DNA of 64,000 bases from Burkholderia sp. Bp8963. Lineage in GTDB: Bacteria > Pseudomonadota > Gammaproteobacteria > Burkholderiales > Burkholderiaceae. The position numbers were made by a program, and so were the translations under genes. Of this stretch, positions 1-10,192 are shown piece after piece. The notes beneath the pieces are model-generated. The model worked only from the letters and a program-made list of their open reading frames with translations, had not been told where the DNA came from and made no database searches. The stretch covers positions 62,001 through 126,000 of the forward strand of contig NZ_QTQP01000005.1 in the NCBI RefSeq assembly GCF_003854275.1. The letters are read 5' to 3'. How positions within the stretch are numbered: position 1 is the first letter of the stretch; each line of letters opens with the position of its first letter.

Positions 1-683
1 GCCGTGCCGGTCGGGATCAGCACGTCGTTCACTTCGAGAAACGCGTTGGCGTCGATCTGCAGCAGGTGGCCGCGCACATCGCTACCCGGGCGCCCGCTCA
101 GGTTGAAGTAGCTGTGATTCGTCAGGTTGAGCGGCGTCGGTGCATCGGTCCACCCCGCATAGTCGATCGTCAGCGTGCCGTCGTCGTCGAGCGTGTAGCG
201 AACCTGCACGCACACGTTGCCGGGGAATCCCGCGTCGCCTTCCGGCGAATCGAGCCGTAGTGTCAGCCCACCGCAGTCGTCGATCACGTCCCAGCGCGCA
301 CGGTGAAAGCCGTTCGCACCGCCGTGCAGCAGGTTGCCGTTCTCGTTACGGTCGAGCAGGTAGTCGACGCCGTCGAGCTCGAAGCGCGCACCGGCGATCC
401 GGTTCGCCCATCGGCCGATCGTCGCGCCGAGGTAGACACCGGATTCGAGGTACTCAGCCGGCGTGTCGTGCGCGAGCACGATATCGGCAAAGCGCCCCGT
501 GCGGTCGGGCGCGAGCCACGACACGATGGTCGCGCCGAGGTCGCTGACGCCGATACGCATCCCGTGCGTGTTGCGCAGCGTATAGCGCCGCACGGGCTCG
601 CCGTCGGGCAACGCGCCCCACGGCTCGGAATGCACGCGCGCAACGCCGGGCGTCAGGTGTGAAGAGTCGGTATCGATGTGCAT
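1..683 (-). CDS. galM: Aldose 1-epimerase (galactose mutarotase), 3' end cut off by window edge
   Basis: The protein interconverts alpha and beta anomers of aldoses such as glucose, galactose and xylose in the cytoplasm. About 227 N-terminal residues are visible, starting MHIDTDSSHLTPGV at 683 and reading off the left edge. Family motifs are present: LGATIGRWANRI near residue 72, where the arginine and asparagine belong to the substrate-binding surface, and the catalytic-region motif LTNHSYFNLSG near residue 195, which holds the conserved histidine. A full member has about 350 residues, so roughly a third is missing. It begins 27 bp downstream of the xylR stop on the same strand, so the two are probably one transcript, and the context suggests it supplies the xylose anomer used by xylose isomerase. 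Family assignment is firm; substrate preference is inferred. Confidence 0.92.
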   Translation of the reverse strand, partial: MHIDTDSSHLTPGVARVHSEPWGALPDGEPVRRYTLRNTHGMRIGVSDLGATIVSWLAPDRTGRFADIVLAHDTPAEYLESGVYLGATIGRWANRIAGARFELDGVDYLLDRNENGNLLHGGANGFHRARWDVIDDCGGLTLRLDSPEGDAGFPGNVCVQVRYTLDDDGTLTIDYAGWTDAPTPLNLTNHSYFNLSGRPGSDVRGHLLQIDANAFLEVNDVLIPTGT

Positions 684-710
684 GGGTGGATTTCAAATTG
701 GCAGCGGGCT

Positions 711-1904
711 TCAGTACGCGGTGGCCGCGCGTTCCTGGTATTCGCGTGGCGTGCATCCCAGCTCGCGCCTGAACACTGCGTACATGTACTGAAGCGACGT
801 AAACCCGCAACGGATCGCGACTTCGGCGCTCGACGCCTGCCTGCTTGCGAGCAGCGCCTGCGCCGCTTCGAGCTTATGGCGCAGGATTTCCTGATGCACG
901 GTGCGCTGCAGTTCGCGCCGAAAGTGCTCTTCGAGCAGCGAGCGCGACACGCCGACATAGTCGGCGACCTGTTCGGTCTTGATCCCCTGGCACGCGTACT
1001 GGCGGATGAAATGCCGTGCGCGCATCACGTGCTGGCTCGCAAGCGGCTGGTGGCGCGTCGACTCGAGCACGTTGATGCCGACCGGCGGCACGAGGATGAG
1101 CTGACCGGGGAAACGCGCGCCGCGCAGCATCCGGTGCAGCAAGTGAGCCGCTGTGCGGCCCATTTCCTCCGTGCCCTGGATCACCGACGACAACGGAATG
1201 CGCGTCAACGTGCGCGTAAGTGGATCGTTGTCGATGCCGATGATCGCGACCTGTTCCGGTACTGCGATGCCGGCGATCAGGCAGGCCTGCAGCAGGTGCC
1301 GCGCGCGCGCATCGGTGACCGCGATCACGCCGACGGGCTTCGGCAGCGCATGCAGCCAGCCGATCAACTGTTCGATGGCGTGATTCCAGCCCGACGCGCT
1401 CGTCGACAGCCCGCGGTAGATCGGCGCATCGAGCCCGTCCGCGCGCGCGAGCCGGTCGAACGCGAGTTCGCGTTGCTGCGCCCAGCGGTTCTCCTGCGCG
1501 ACAGGCAGGCTGTACATCGCGAAATGCGCGAGCCCCGCGCCGATCAGGTGCGTGTACGCGAGCGACACGAGCTTCGGGTTGTCCGTCGCAATATATGGGA
1601 TGCCGTCCGGATACTGCGCGGGATCCTCGTACGACGAGCCGACCGCGACGATCGGCAGCGGCGAGCTGGTGAGCGCGTCGGCGACGGCGGGATCGTCGAA
1701 GTCCGCGATGATGCCGTCGCCGTCGAAGCGCTCGATGCCGGTGAGCCGGCAGCGGAAGTCGTCTTCGAGGAACAGGTCCCACACGACGCGCGTCGAGTGC
1801 AGGTACTGGCCGATGCCGCTGATGATCTCGCGGTCGTAGACCTTGTTCGCGTTGAACAGCAGCGCGATGCGATGCGGTGTCTGGGCGGAAGTGGCGCGGG
1901 TCAT
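711..1904 (-). CDS. xylR: Xylose operon regulator, periplasmic-binding-like/AraC family
   Basis: This 397-residue protein matches the length and domain order of Escherichia coli XylR (392 aa). Residues 10-280 form a LacI/periplasmic-binding-protein-like sugar sensor (HRIALLFNANKVYDREIISG near the start). The last ~105 residues are an AraC-type double helix-turn-helix (VADYVGVSRSLLEEHFRREL, then EVAIRCGFTSLQYMYAVFRR). The ATG at 1904 was chosen because it fits the family's N terminus and follows a GAG-rich stretch; the frame stays open upstream to 2189, but that extension has no homology-like sequence. It is divergent from xylA across 265 bp and upstream of galM. Family knowledge says D-xylose binding turns it into an activator of the xyl genes; the sequence does not show this directly. 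Confidence 0.93.
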   Translation of the reverse strand: MTRATSAQTPHRIALLFNANKVYDREIISGIGQYLHSTRVVWDLFLEDDFRCRLTGIERFDGDGIIADFDDPAVADALTSSPLPIVAVGSSYEDPAQYPDGIPYIATDNPKLVSLAYTHLIGAGLAHFAMYSLPVAQENRWAQQRELAFDRLARADGLDAPIYRGLSTSASGWNHAIEQLIGWLHALPKPVGVIAVTDARARHLLQACLIAGIAVPEQVAIIGIDNDPLTRTLTRIPLSSVIQGTEEMGRTAAHLLHRMLRGARFPGQLILVPPVGINVLESTRHQPLASQHVMRARHFIRQYACQGIKTEQVADYVGVSRSLLEEHFRRELQRTVHQEILRHKLEAAQALLASRQASSAEVAIRCGFTSLQYMYAVFRRELGCTPREYQERAATAY

Positions 1905-2052
1905 CTCGATCTCGGGGCAAGCGCCTCGCGGCGCTGTGCCGTTGTCTCCGGGGCGCGCTCGGGGCGGCGGCGCGCGGTGGTCTGGTGTACGGCGATTGTA
2001 GGACGGAACGCGCGCCGCACGCAGCGGCTGGCAAGAAACATTAAGCGTGCTG

Positions 2053-2067
2053 CGCAATTTCGCAATT
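2053..2067. promoter_or_regulatory. Direct repeats in the xylR/xylA divergent promoter region
   Basis: Two copies of CGCAATT lie 8 bp apart (2053-2059 and 2061-2067) in the shared upstream region of xylR and xylA. Tandem half-sites on one face of the helix suit AraC-family binding, so this is a candidate XylR operator. It does not obviously match the E. coli XylR site and no promoter hexamers could be assigned confidently. Confidence 0.25.
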
Positions 2068-2169
2068 GCCGGCCGGCAGGCGCGCGGGCACGATCCAGTC
2101 AACCGAATTCGGCCGCGTGCGTCGTCGCGACGCGCGTTGCGCTGCAACAAGACCCCGCACGGAGACGCC

Positions 2170-3492
2170 ATGTCCTGTTTCGAACACATTCCCGCGATTC
2201 GCTACGAAGGCCCGCAATCGGACAATCCGCTGGCATACCACCATTACGACCCGGCGAAGCGCGTGCTGGGCAAGACGCTCGCCGAGCATCTGCGGATCGC
2301 GGTCTGCTACTGGCACACGTTCGTGTGGCCCGGGCACGACATCTTCGGGCAGGGCGCGTTCAGGCGGCCATGGCAGCAGCCGGGCGACGCGCTGGAGCGG
2401 GCGCGGATGAAGGCCGACGCGGCGTTCGAGTTCTTCACGAAGCTCGGCACGCCTTTCTATACGTTCCATGACACCGACGTCGCGCCGGAAGGCGACAGCC
2501 TGCGCGAGTACGCGGCCAATTTCGCGCGGATGGTCGACTATCTCGGCGAGCGTCAGCAGGCGAGTGGCGTGCGGCTGCTGTGGGGCACGGCGAACCTGTT
2601 CTCGCACCCGCGCTTTGCGGCCGGCGCCGCGACGAACCCGAACCCCGACGTGTTCGCGTGGGCCGCGACCCAGGTGTGCCATGCGCTCGACGCGACGCAC
2701 CGGCTCGGCGGCGAAAACTATGTGCTGTGGGGCGGGCGAGAAGGGTACGAGACGCTGCTCAATACCGACCTGAAGCGCGAGCGCGAGCAGTTCGCCCGCT
2801 TTCTGTCGATGGTCGTCGAGCACAAGCACCGGATCGGCTTCACGGGCGCGCTGCTCATCGAGCCGAAGCCGCAGGAGCCGACCAAGCACCAGTACGACTA
2901 CGACGTCGCGACTGTGCACGGCTTCCTCATGCAGTACGGATTGCAGAACGAGATTCGCGTGAACATCGAGGCGAACCACGCCACGCTCGCCGGCCATTCG
3001 TTCCATCACGAGATCGCGAACGCGTTCGCGCTCGGCGTGTTCGGTAGCGTCGACGCGAACCGGGGCGATCCGCAGAACGGTTGGGACACCGACCAGTTCC
3101 CGAACAGCGTCGAGGAGCTGACGCTCGCGTTCTACGAAATCCTGCGCCACGGCGGCTTCACGACCGGCGGGATGAACTTCGACGCGAAGGTGCGCCGCCA
3201 GAGCGTCGATCCGGAAGACCTGTTCTACGGCCACGTCGGCGCGATCGACGTGCTTGCGCTCGCGCTCGAACGTGCGGCGGTGCTGGTCGAGAACGACCGG
3301 CTCGACGCACTGCGCCGGCAGCGCTACGCGCAGTGGGACGACGCGTTCGGCCGCAAGATCCTGTCGGGCGGCTACACGCTGGAGTCGCTCGCGGCCGATG
3401 CGCTCGCGCGCGGCGTGGCCCCGCAGCATGCGAGCGGCGCCCAGGAGCGGCTCGAGAACATCGTGAACCAGGCGATCTACGGGCTGCGCTGA
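2170..3492 (+). CDS. xylA: Xylose isomerase
   Basis: The enzyme isomerises D-xylose to D-xylulose in the cytoplasm, the first step of bacterial xylose breakdown. The ATG at 2170 follows a GGAGA ribosome site and gives 440 residues, the length of the long (class II) xylose isomerases such as that of E. coli. Visible signatures are [11 protein letters not shown] near residue 100 (active-site histidine and aspartate), [18 protein letters not shown] near residue 230 (metal-binding glutamate), [17 protein letters not shown] near residue 265, and [17 protein letters not shown] near residue 295 (second metal-site aspartates). It is the first gene of the plus-strand xyl operon, and xylB starts 4 bp after its stop. 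Confidence 0.97.
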   Translation: MSCFEHIPAIRYEGPQSDNPLAYHHYDPAKRVLGKTLAEHLRIAVCYWHTFVWPGHDIFGQGAFRRPWQQPGDALERARMKADAAFEFFTKLGTPFYTFHDTDVAPEGDSLREYAANFARMVDYLGERQQASGVRLLWGTANLFSHPRFAAGAATNPNPDVFAWAATQVCHALDATHRLGGENYVLWGGREGYETLLNTDLKREREQFARFLSMVVEHKHRIGFTGALLIEPKPQEPTKHQYDYDVATVHGFLMQYGLQNEIRVNIEANHATLAGHSFHHEIANAFALGVFGSVDANRGDPQNGWDTDQFPNSVEELTLAFYEILRHGGFTTGGMNFDAKVRRQSVDPEDLFYGHVGAIDVLALALERAAVLVENDRLDALRRQRYAQWDDAFGRKILSGGYTLESLAADALARGVAPQHASGAQERLENIVNQAIYGLR

Positions 3493-3496
3493 CGCC

Positions 3497-4975
3497 ATGT
3501 ACATCGGACTCGATCTCGGCACGTCGGGCGTGAAGGCGGTGCTGCTCGACCGCGACGGCGCGGTGCGCGCGAGCGCGAACCGCCCGCTCGTGGTGAGCCG
3601 GCCGCGGCCGCGCTGGTCCGAGCAGGCCCCGCTCGACTGGTGGGACGCCGCTTGCGGCGTGCTTGCCGCACTCGTCTCGGATGCGCGCACGGCGGGCATC
3701 GATCCGCACGACATCGACGCACTTGGACTGACCGGGCAGATGCACGGCGCGACGCTGCTCGATGCGCATGGCGACGTGCTGCGCCCCGCGATCCTGTGGA
3801 ACGACGGTCGGGCGGACGCGGAGTGCGCGGAACTCGAACGGCTCGCGCCTGCACTGCGCGCCGTGGCGGGCAACGTCGCGATGCCTGGCTTCACTGCGCC
3901 GAAGCTGCTGTGGGTACGTCGTCACGAACCTGACGTGTTCGCACGCATCGCCCATGTACTGCTGCCGAAGGACTATCTGCGCTACCGACTGACCGGAGCA
4001 TTCGCGACCGATCCGTCTGATGCCGCCGGCACGCTGTGGCTTGACGTCGCGAAGCGTGACTACGACGACACGCTGCTTGCAGCATGCGGACTGTCGCATA
4101 CGCAGATGCCGGCCGTATTCGAAGGCAATCGCGTCACCGGCACCCTGCTGCCGGCTGTGGCGCGCGCGCTCGGGCTGCGCGAGATCCCGGTGGTGGCCGG
4201 CGGCGGCGACAACGCGGCCGGCGCGGTGGGCGTCGGCATCGTGCGGCCTGGCGACGCGCTGCTGTCGCTCGGGACGTCGGGCGTCTATTTCGCGGTGTCG
4301 GACGGGTTTCGCGCGAATCCCGAATCGGCCGTGCACAGCTTCTGTCACGCGCTGCCGGACACGTGGCACCTGATGTCCGTGATGCTGAACGCGGCCGGCT
4401 GCCTCGACTTCACCGCGCAGCTGGCCGGTTACGACGGCGTCGCGGCGCTGCTCGACGATGCGCAGACGAACGCACGCGCAAGCCGTCCGTGGTTCCTGCC
4501 TTACCTGAGCGGCGAGCGCACGCCGCATAACGACGTGAATGCGAAGGGCGTGTTTTACGGGCTTATGCCGGACACGCGGCGCGCGGATCTCGCGAACGCG
4601 ACGCTCGAAGGCGTGGGCTTCGCGCTGCTCGACGGAATCGACGCGCTGCATGCGGCGGGGCTCGCGCCCGACAGCATCACGGTGATCGGCGGCGGCTCGC
4701 GCAGCGCGTACTGGACGCAGATGCTCGCCGACCTGAGCGGCCGCGTGCTGACGCTGCGCGCGGGCGGCGAAGTGGGGCCGGCGCTGGGCGCCGCGCGCCT
4801 TGCGCATCTCGCGCTCGAACCGGATGCACCGCTCGGCGACGTGTGCCCGCAGCCGCCGATCGTCGCTGTGCGCGAGCCTGATCTCGCGCGGCACGCGTGG
4901 TATCGCGATGTGCGGCGGCCGACGTTTCGCGCGCTTTACCGCGCGCTCGAACCGGTGTTTGCAACAAGCGCATGA
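3497..4975 (+). CDS. xylB: Xylulokinase
   Basis: The enzyme phosphorylates D-xylulose with ATP to xylulose 5-phosphate, which enters the pentose phosphate pathway. It has 492 residues, typical of this FGGY-family sugar kinase. The N-terminal phosphate loop MYIGLDLGTSGVKAVLLD, the substrate-contact motif LGLTGQMHGATLLD near residue 75 and the C-terminal ATP-binding signature ITVIGGGSRSAYWTQMLADL near residue 395 are all present. The 4-bp gap from xylA indicates co-transcription and probably coupled translation. A 126-bp gap then separates it from xylF, leaving room for an internal promoter or processing site, though none is clear. Confidence 0.96.
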   Translation: MYIGLDLGTSGVKAVLLDRDGAVRASANRPLVVSRPRPRWSEQAPLDWWDAACGVLAALVSDARTAGIDPHDIDALGLTGQMHGATLLDAHGDVLRPAILWNDGRADAECAELERLAPALRAVAGNVAMPGFTAPKLLWVRRHEPDVFARIAHVLLPKDYLRYRLTGAFATDPSDAAGTLWLDVAKRDYDDTLLAACGLSHTQMPAVFEGNRVTGTLLPAVARALGLREIPVVAGGGDNAAGAVGVGIVRPGDALLSLGTSGVYFAVSDGFRANPESAVHSFCHALPDTWHLMSVMLNAAGCLDFTAQLAGYDGVAALLDDAQTNARASRPWFLPYLSGERTPHNDVNAKGVFYGLMPDTRRADLANATLEGVGFALLDGIDALHAAGLAPDSITVIGGGSRSAYWTQMLADLSGRVLTLRAGGEVGPALGAARLAHLALEPDAPLGDVCPQPPIVAVREPDLARHAWYRDVRRPTFRALYRALEPVFATSA

Positions 4976-5101
4976 CGTGCGGATCGCCGGCGCGATTCGC
5001 ACCGCTTGGTGCCGTGCTTTGTGCAATGACTCGATGCGGGCGGCGCATTCCCGCGGCCGCCCGGCGTGGGTGAGGTTGTCCAATAAAAAGGAGTTGGAGA
5101 C

Positions 5102-6130
5102 ATGAGATCCGTGACGCGTCGTACCGTATTGAGCTCGCTTGCCGGCGCCGCTGTGCTGGCGGTCCTCGCATTGGGCACGCCGCTCGCGCATGCGAGCAAG
5201 GACAAGCCCGAGATCGGCTTCTGCATCGACGACCTGCGCGTCGAGCGCTGGTCGCGCGATCGCGACTATTTCGTCACGGCCGCGACGAAGCTCGGCGCGA
5301 AGGTGTCGGTGCAGTCGGCTGACGCGAGCGAGGAGCGACAGATTTCCCAGATCGAGAACCTGATCTCGCGCGGCGTCGACGTGATCGTGATCGTGCCGTT
5401 CAATTCGAAGACGCTCGGCAACGTCGTCGCCGAAGCGAAGAAGGCCGGCATTAAGGTCGTGTCGTACGATCGGCTGATTCTCGACGCGGACGTCGACGCG
5501 TATATCTCGTTCGACAACGAGAAGGTCGGCGAGCTGCAGGCGCAGGGCGTGTTCGATGCGAAGCCGAAGGGCAACTACTTCCTGCTCGGCGGTGCACCGA
5601 CCGACAACAACGCGAAGATGCTGCGCGAAGGGCAGCTGAAGGTGCTGAAGCCTGCGATCGACCGCGGCGACATCAAGCTCGTCGGCCAGCAGTGGGTGCC
5701 CGAATGGAGCGCGTCGACCGCACTGCGGATCGTCGAGGATGCGCTGACCGCGAACAACAACCGGATCGACGCGATCGTCGCGTCAAACGACGGCACGGCC
5801 GGCGGCGCGATCCAGGCGCTCGCCGCGCAGCATCTGGCCGGCAAGGTGCCGGTTTCCGGGCAGGACGCGGACCTCGCGGCGGTCAAGCGCGTGATCGCCG
5901 GCACGCAGACGATGACCGTCTACAAGCCGCTCAAGCTGATCGCTAGCGAAGCGGCCAGGCTTGCGGTGGATCTCGCGAAGGGCACGAAACCCGCGTTCAA
6001 CGCGCAATACGACAATGGCAAGAAGAAGGTCGACACGGTGCTGCTGCAGCCTACGCTGCTGACCAAGCGCAACGTCGACGTCGTCGTGAAGGACGGCTTC
6101 TATACCCAGGCGCAGCTGGCGAGCCAGTGA
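5102..6130 (+). CDS. xylF: D-xylose ABC transporter, periplasmic binding protein
   Basis: This is the periplasmic xylose-binding component of the XylFGH importer. It has 342 residues with a signal peptide (basic MRSVTRR, then a hydrophobic core ending near LAHA at residue 32). The mature protein starts with PEIGFCIDDLRVERW, typical of XylF, and carries the binding-protein hinge and ligand motifs GVDVIVIVPFNSKTLG and IVASNDGTAGGAIQAL. A strong ribosome site, AAGGAGTTGGAGAC, sits directly before the ATG. The ATPase and permease genes follow, so a complete importer is encoded here. Confidence 0.95.
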   Translation: MRSVTRRTVLSSLAGAAVLAVLALGTPLAHASKDKPEIGFCIDDLRVERWSRDRDYFVTAATKLGAKVSVQSADASEERQISQIENLISRGVDVIVIVPFNSKTLGNVVAEAKKAGIKVVSYDRLILDADVDAYISFDNEKVGELQAQGVFDAKPKGNYFLLGGAPTDNNAKMLREGQLKVLKPAIDRGDIKLVGQQWVPEWSASTALRIVEDALTANNNRIDAIVASNDGTAGGAIQALAAQHLAGKVPVSGQDADLAAVKRVIAGTQTMTVYKPLKLIASEAARLAVDLAKGTKPAFNAQYDNGKKKVDTVLLQPTLLTKRNVDVVVKDGFYTQAQLASQ

Positions 6131-6190
6131 CGGCGCGACGCGCGGGCGGCCCACCAGCGCGCCCGCGCGCATCCTGCGAGGCATGAACGA

Positions 6191-7746
<1,556 letters not shown>

Positions 7747-7750
<4 letters not shown>

Positions 7751-8958
7751 ATTCCGAACTTTCTTCCTCGACCTCGGCGACGCCGGATGCAGAAGCGCGT
7801 CGTCCAACCGGCCGCGCAGCGGGGCTGCCGTTCCGCCAGGTTTTCGTGCGCTACAAGGTGCTCGCGCTCCTGCTCGCGGTTGTCGCGATCTGGACGTTCT
7901 TCTCGGTGCTGACCGACGGCGCATTCGTCACGCCGCGCAACGTATCGAACCTGCTGCGGCAGATGTCGATCACGGGCATGCTCGCGTGCGGGATGGTGTT
8001 CGTCATCATCGCGGGCGAGATCGACCTGTCGGTCGGCTCGCTGCTCGGGCTGCTCGGCGGCGTCGCCGCGATCCTCGACGTCAACCGCCACTGGCCGGTC
8101 GCGGCGACGGTGCCGGCCGTGCTCGCGCTCGGCGTGCTGATCGGGCTCTTCAACGGCTGGTGGTCGACCTATCGGCGCGTGCCGTCGTTCATCGTCGGGC
8201 TGGGCGGGATGCTCGCGTTTCGCGGAATCCTGCTCGGCGTGACGGGCGGTTCGACGATCGCACCCGTGTCGGACGGCTTCGTGTTCATCGGGCAGGGCTA
8301 TCTGCCGCGCGTGGCGGGGGACGGCCTCGCGATTCTGCTGTTCGCGCTCGTGACGCTGCTGGTGGTGCGGCAGCGCGGCACGCGGCGACGCTACCGGCTC
8401 GCGGTCGCGCCGCTTTGGCAGGACGTCGTGAAGATCGTGGGCGCGGGCGCGGTGCTGTTTGCGTTCGTCGCGACGCTCGACCGCTACGGCGGCATTCCGG
8501 TGCCGGTGCTGCTGCTGCTCGCGCTGCTCGGCATATTCTCGTGGATCGCGACGCAGACCGTGTTCGGCCGGCGCATCTATGCGGTCGGCTCGAATCTCGA
8601 GGCGACGCGGCTGTCGGGTGTCGATACCGATCGCGTGAAGCTCGCGATCTTCGCGCTGATGGGGCTGATGTGCGCGTTTGCCGGCCTCGTCAACACCGCG
8701 CGGCTCGCGGCCGGCTCGCCGTCGGCCGGCGCGATGGGCGAGCTCGACGCGATCGCCGCGTGCTTCATCGGCGGCACGTCGATGCGCGGCGGGTCGGGCA
8801 CCGTCTATGGCGCGCTGATCGGCGCGCTCGTGATGGCAAGCCTCGACAACGGCATGTCGATGCTGGACGTCGACGCGTACTGGCAGATGATCGTCAAGGG
8901 CGCGGTGCTGGTGCTGGCGGTGTGGATCGACGTGGTGTCGCGGTCGAGCCGGCGGTGA
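7747..8958 (+). CDS. xylH: D-xylose ABC transporter, permease
   Basis: This 403-residue inner-membrane permease forms the channel of the XylFGH importer. It has about ten hydrophobic segments and the CUT2 permease motif [17 protein letters not shown] near residue 95, with the C-terminal EAA-like segment [19 protein letters not shown] near residue 335. The ATG at 7747 overlaps the xylG stop. It is the last gene of the xyl transcript; the 209 bp after it hold a candidate promoter for the next sugar importer rather than an obvious terminator. Confidence 0.95.
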
Positions 8959-9005
8959 CACGTGTTTAGGTGTTTATACGTATGCCAGTTCCGATATCGG
9001 CTCAA

Positions 9006-9047
9006 TCCAATATTTCATTGGACGGTTATCGGGCTTGTTCCTAGACT
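9006..9047 (+). promoter_or_regulatory. Candidate promoter with overlapping palindromic operator for the second sugar importer
   Basis: A perfect inverted repeat with 6-bp arms, TCCAAT and ATTGGA around a 5-bp spacer, spans 9006-9022. Its right arm overlaps a possible -35 hexamer TTGGAC (9018-9023), followed after 18 bp by a possible -10 TAGACT (9042-9047). The layout is that of a repressor-blocked sigma-70 promoter about 120 bp upstream of the binding-protein gene. Hexamer matches are only 4 of 6 each, so this is tentative. Confidence 0.35.
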
Positions 9048-9167
9048 GATCCGGGGCGTGCAGACCGGGCCGGCCTGATGCGCCGGCCGGCGCAGCCCCC
9101 GCACCGCGCGTGCCATGCAGAAACAGAACAGCGCCGCGGCAGACAACGACATCATCGGAGACGGACC

Positions 9168-10130
9168 ATGACATTCATCAGGAAGCTGGCGGCCGGCGCG
9201 ATCGTCGCCGCGGCGACGGTGCTGGCAAGCGGCGCGCACGCGCAGCAGAAGCCGATCACGCTCGGGTTCTCGCAGGTCGGCGCGGAAAGCGCGTGGCGCA
9301 CCGCGAACACCGTGTCGGTGAAGGGCGCGGCGAAGGACGCCGGCATCAACCTGAAATTCTCGGACGCGCAGCAGAAGCAGGAGAACCAGATTCGCGCGAT
9401 CCGCTCGTTCATTGCGCAGAAGGTCGACGTGATCGCGTTCTCGCCGGTCGTCGAGTCGGGCTGGGAGCCCGTACTGACCGAAGCGAAGGCCGCGCACATC
9501 CCGGTGATCCTGACCGATCGCGCGGTCGACGTGAAGGATCCGTCGCTGTACGTGACGATGATCGGTTCGGACTTCCTCGAGGAAGGGCGGCGCGCGGGCC
9601 ACTGGATGGAAGAGCACTACAGGAACGACGCGGGCCCGATCAACATCGTCGAGCTGCAGGGCACGGTCGGCTCGGCGCCAGCCAACGACCGCCGCGCGGG
9701 CCTGCTCGAAGTGATCAAAAGCAATCCGAAATTCAAGGTGATCGCGTCGCAGAGCGGCGACTTCACGCTTGCCGGCGGCAAGCAGGTGATGGAAGCGTTC
9801 GCGAAGACCTACGGCAAGCAGATCAACGTCGTCTACGCGCACAACGATGACATGGCGCTCGGCGCGATCCAGGCGATGGAAGAAGCCGGCATCAAGCCCG
9901 GCAAGGACGTGAGCGTCGTGTCGTTCGACGCGACGAAGGGCGGCTTCCAGGCGATGGTCGCCGGCAAGATCAACGTCGACGTCGAATGCAGCCCGCTGCT
10001 CGGCCCGCAACTGATGAGCGCGGTGAAGGACGTCGTTGCCGGCAAGCCGCTGCCCAAGCGCATCGTGACGAACGAGACCGTGTTCCCGATGAACGTCGCG
10101 GCGCAGGTGCTGCCGACCCGCAAATACTGA
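9168..10130 (+). CDS. ytfQ: Sugar ABC transporter, periplasmic binding protein (YtfQ-like)
   Basis: This 320-residue protein has a signal peptide (MTFIRKLAAG, hydrophobic core, cleavage after GAHA). The mature part closely follows E. coli YtfQ, the galactofuranose-binding protein: LGFSQVGAESAWR at the N terminus, QQKQENQIRAIRSFIAQKVD near residue 62, ESGWEPVLTEAKAAHIPV, VELQGTVGSAPANDRRAG and VYAHNDDMALGAIQAMEEAG. The ATG at 9168 has GGAGACGG before it; reading back to 9078 adds a segment without signal-peptide character. Role: capture of a furanose-type hexose or pentose in the periplasm. The exact sugar is inferred from resemblance only. Confidence 0.9.
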   Translation: MTFIRKLAAGAIVAAATVLASGAHAQQKPITLGFSQVGAESAWRTANTVSVKGAAKDAGINLKFSDAQQKQENQIRAIRSFIAQKVDVIAFSPVVESGWEPVLTEAKAAHIPVILTDRAVDVKDPSLYVTMIGSDFLEEGRRAGHWMEEHYRNDAGPINIVELQGTVGSAPANDRRAGLLEVIKSNPKFKVIASQSGDFTLAGGKQVMEAFAKTYGKQINVVYAHNDDMALGAIQAMEEAGIKPGKDVSVVSFDATKGGFQAMVAGKINVDVECSPLLGPQLMSAVKDVVAGKPLPKRIVTNETVFPMNVAAQVLPTRKY

Positions 10131-10192
10131 TGGTCCTGCACGGGTGGTCGCGTCGCGGCCGCCCGGTCGGCAACCGCTTCGAGGGAGGGGGC

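Noticed and set aside
678..2471. 597-codon plus-strand frame across xylR and into xylA
   Set aside because: It is antisense to xylR and out of frame with xylA; Arg/Ala-rich composition typical of GC-driven shadow frames and no recognisable domain.
2041..3894. 617-codon minus-strand frame over xylA/xylB
   Set aside because: Mirror of two well-recognised enzymes on the other strand; low-complexity composition.
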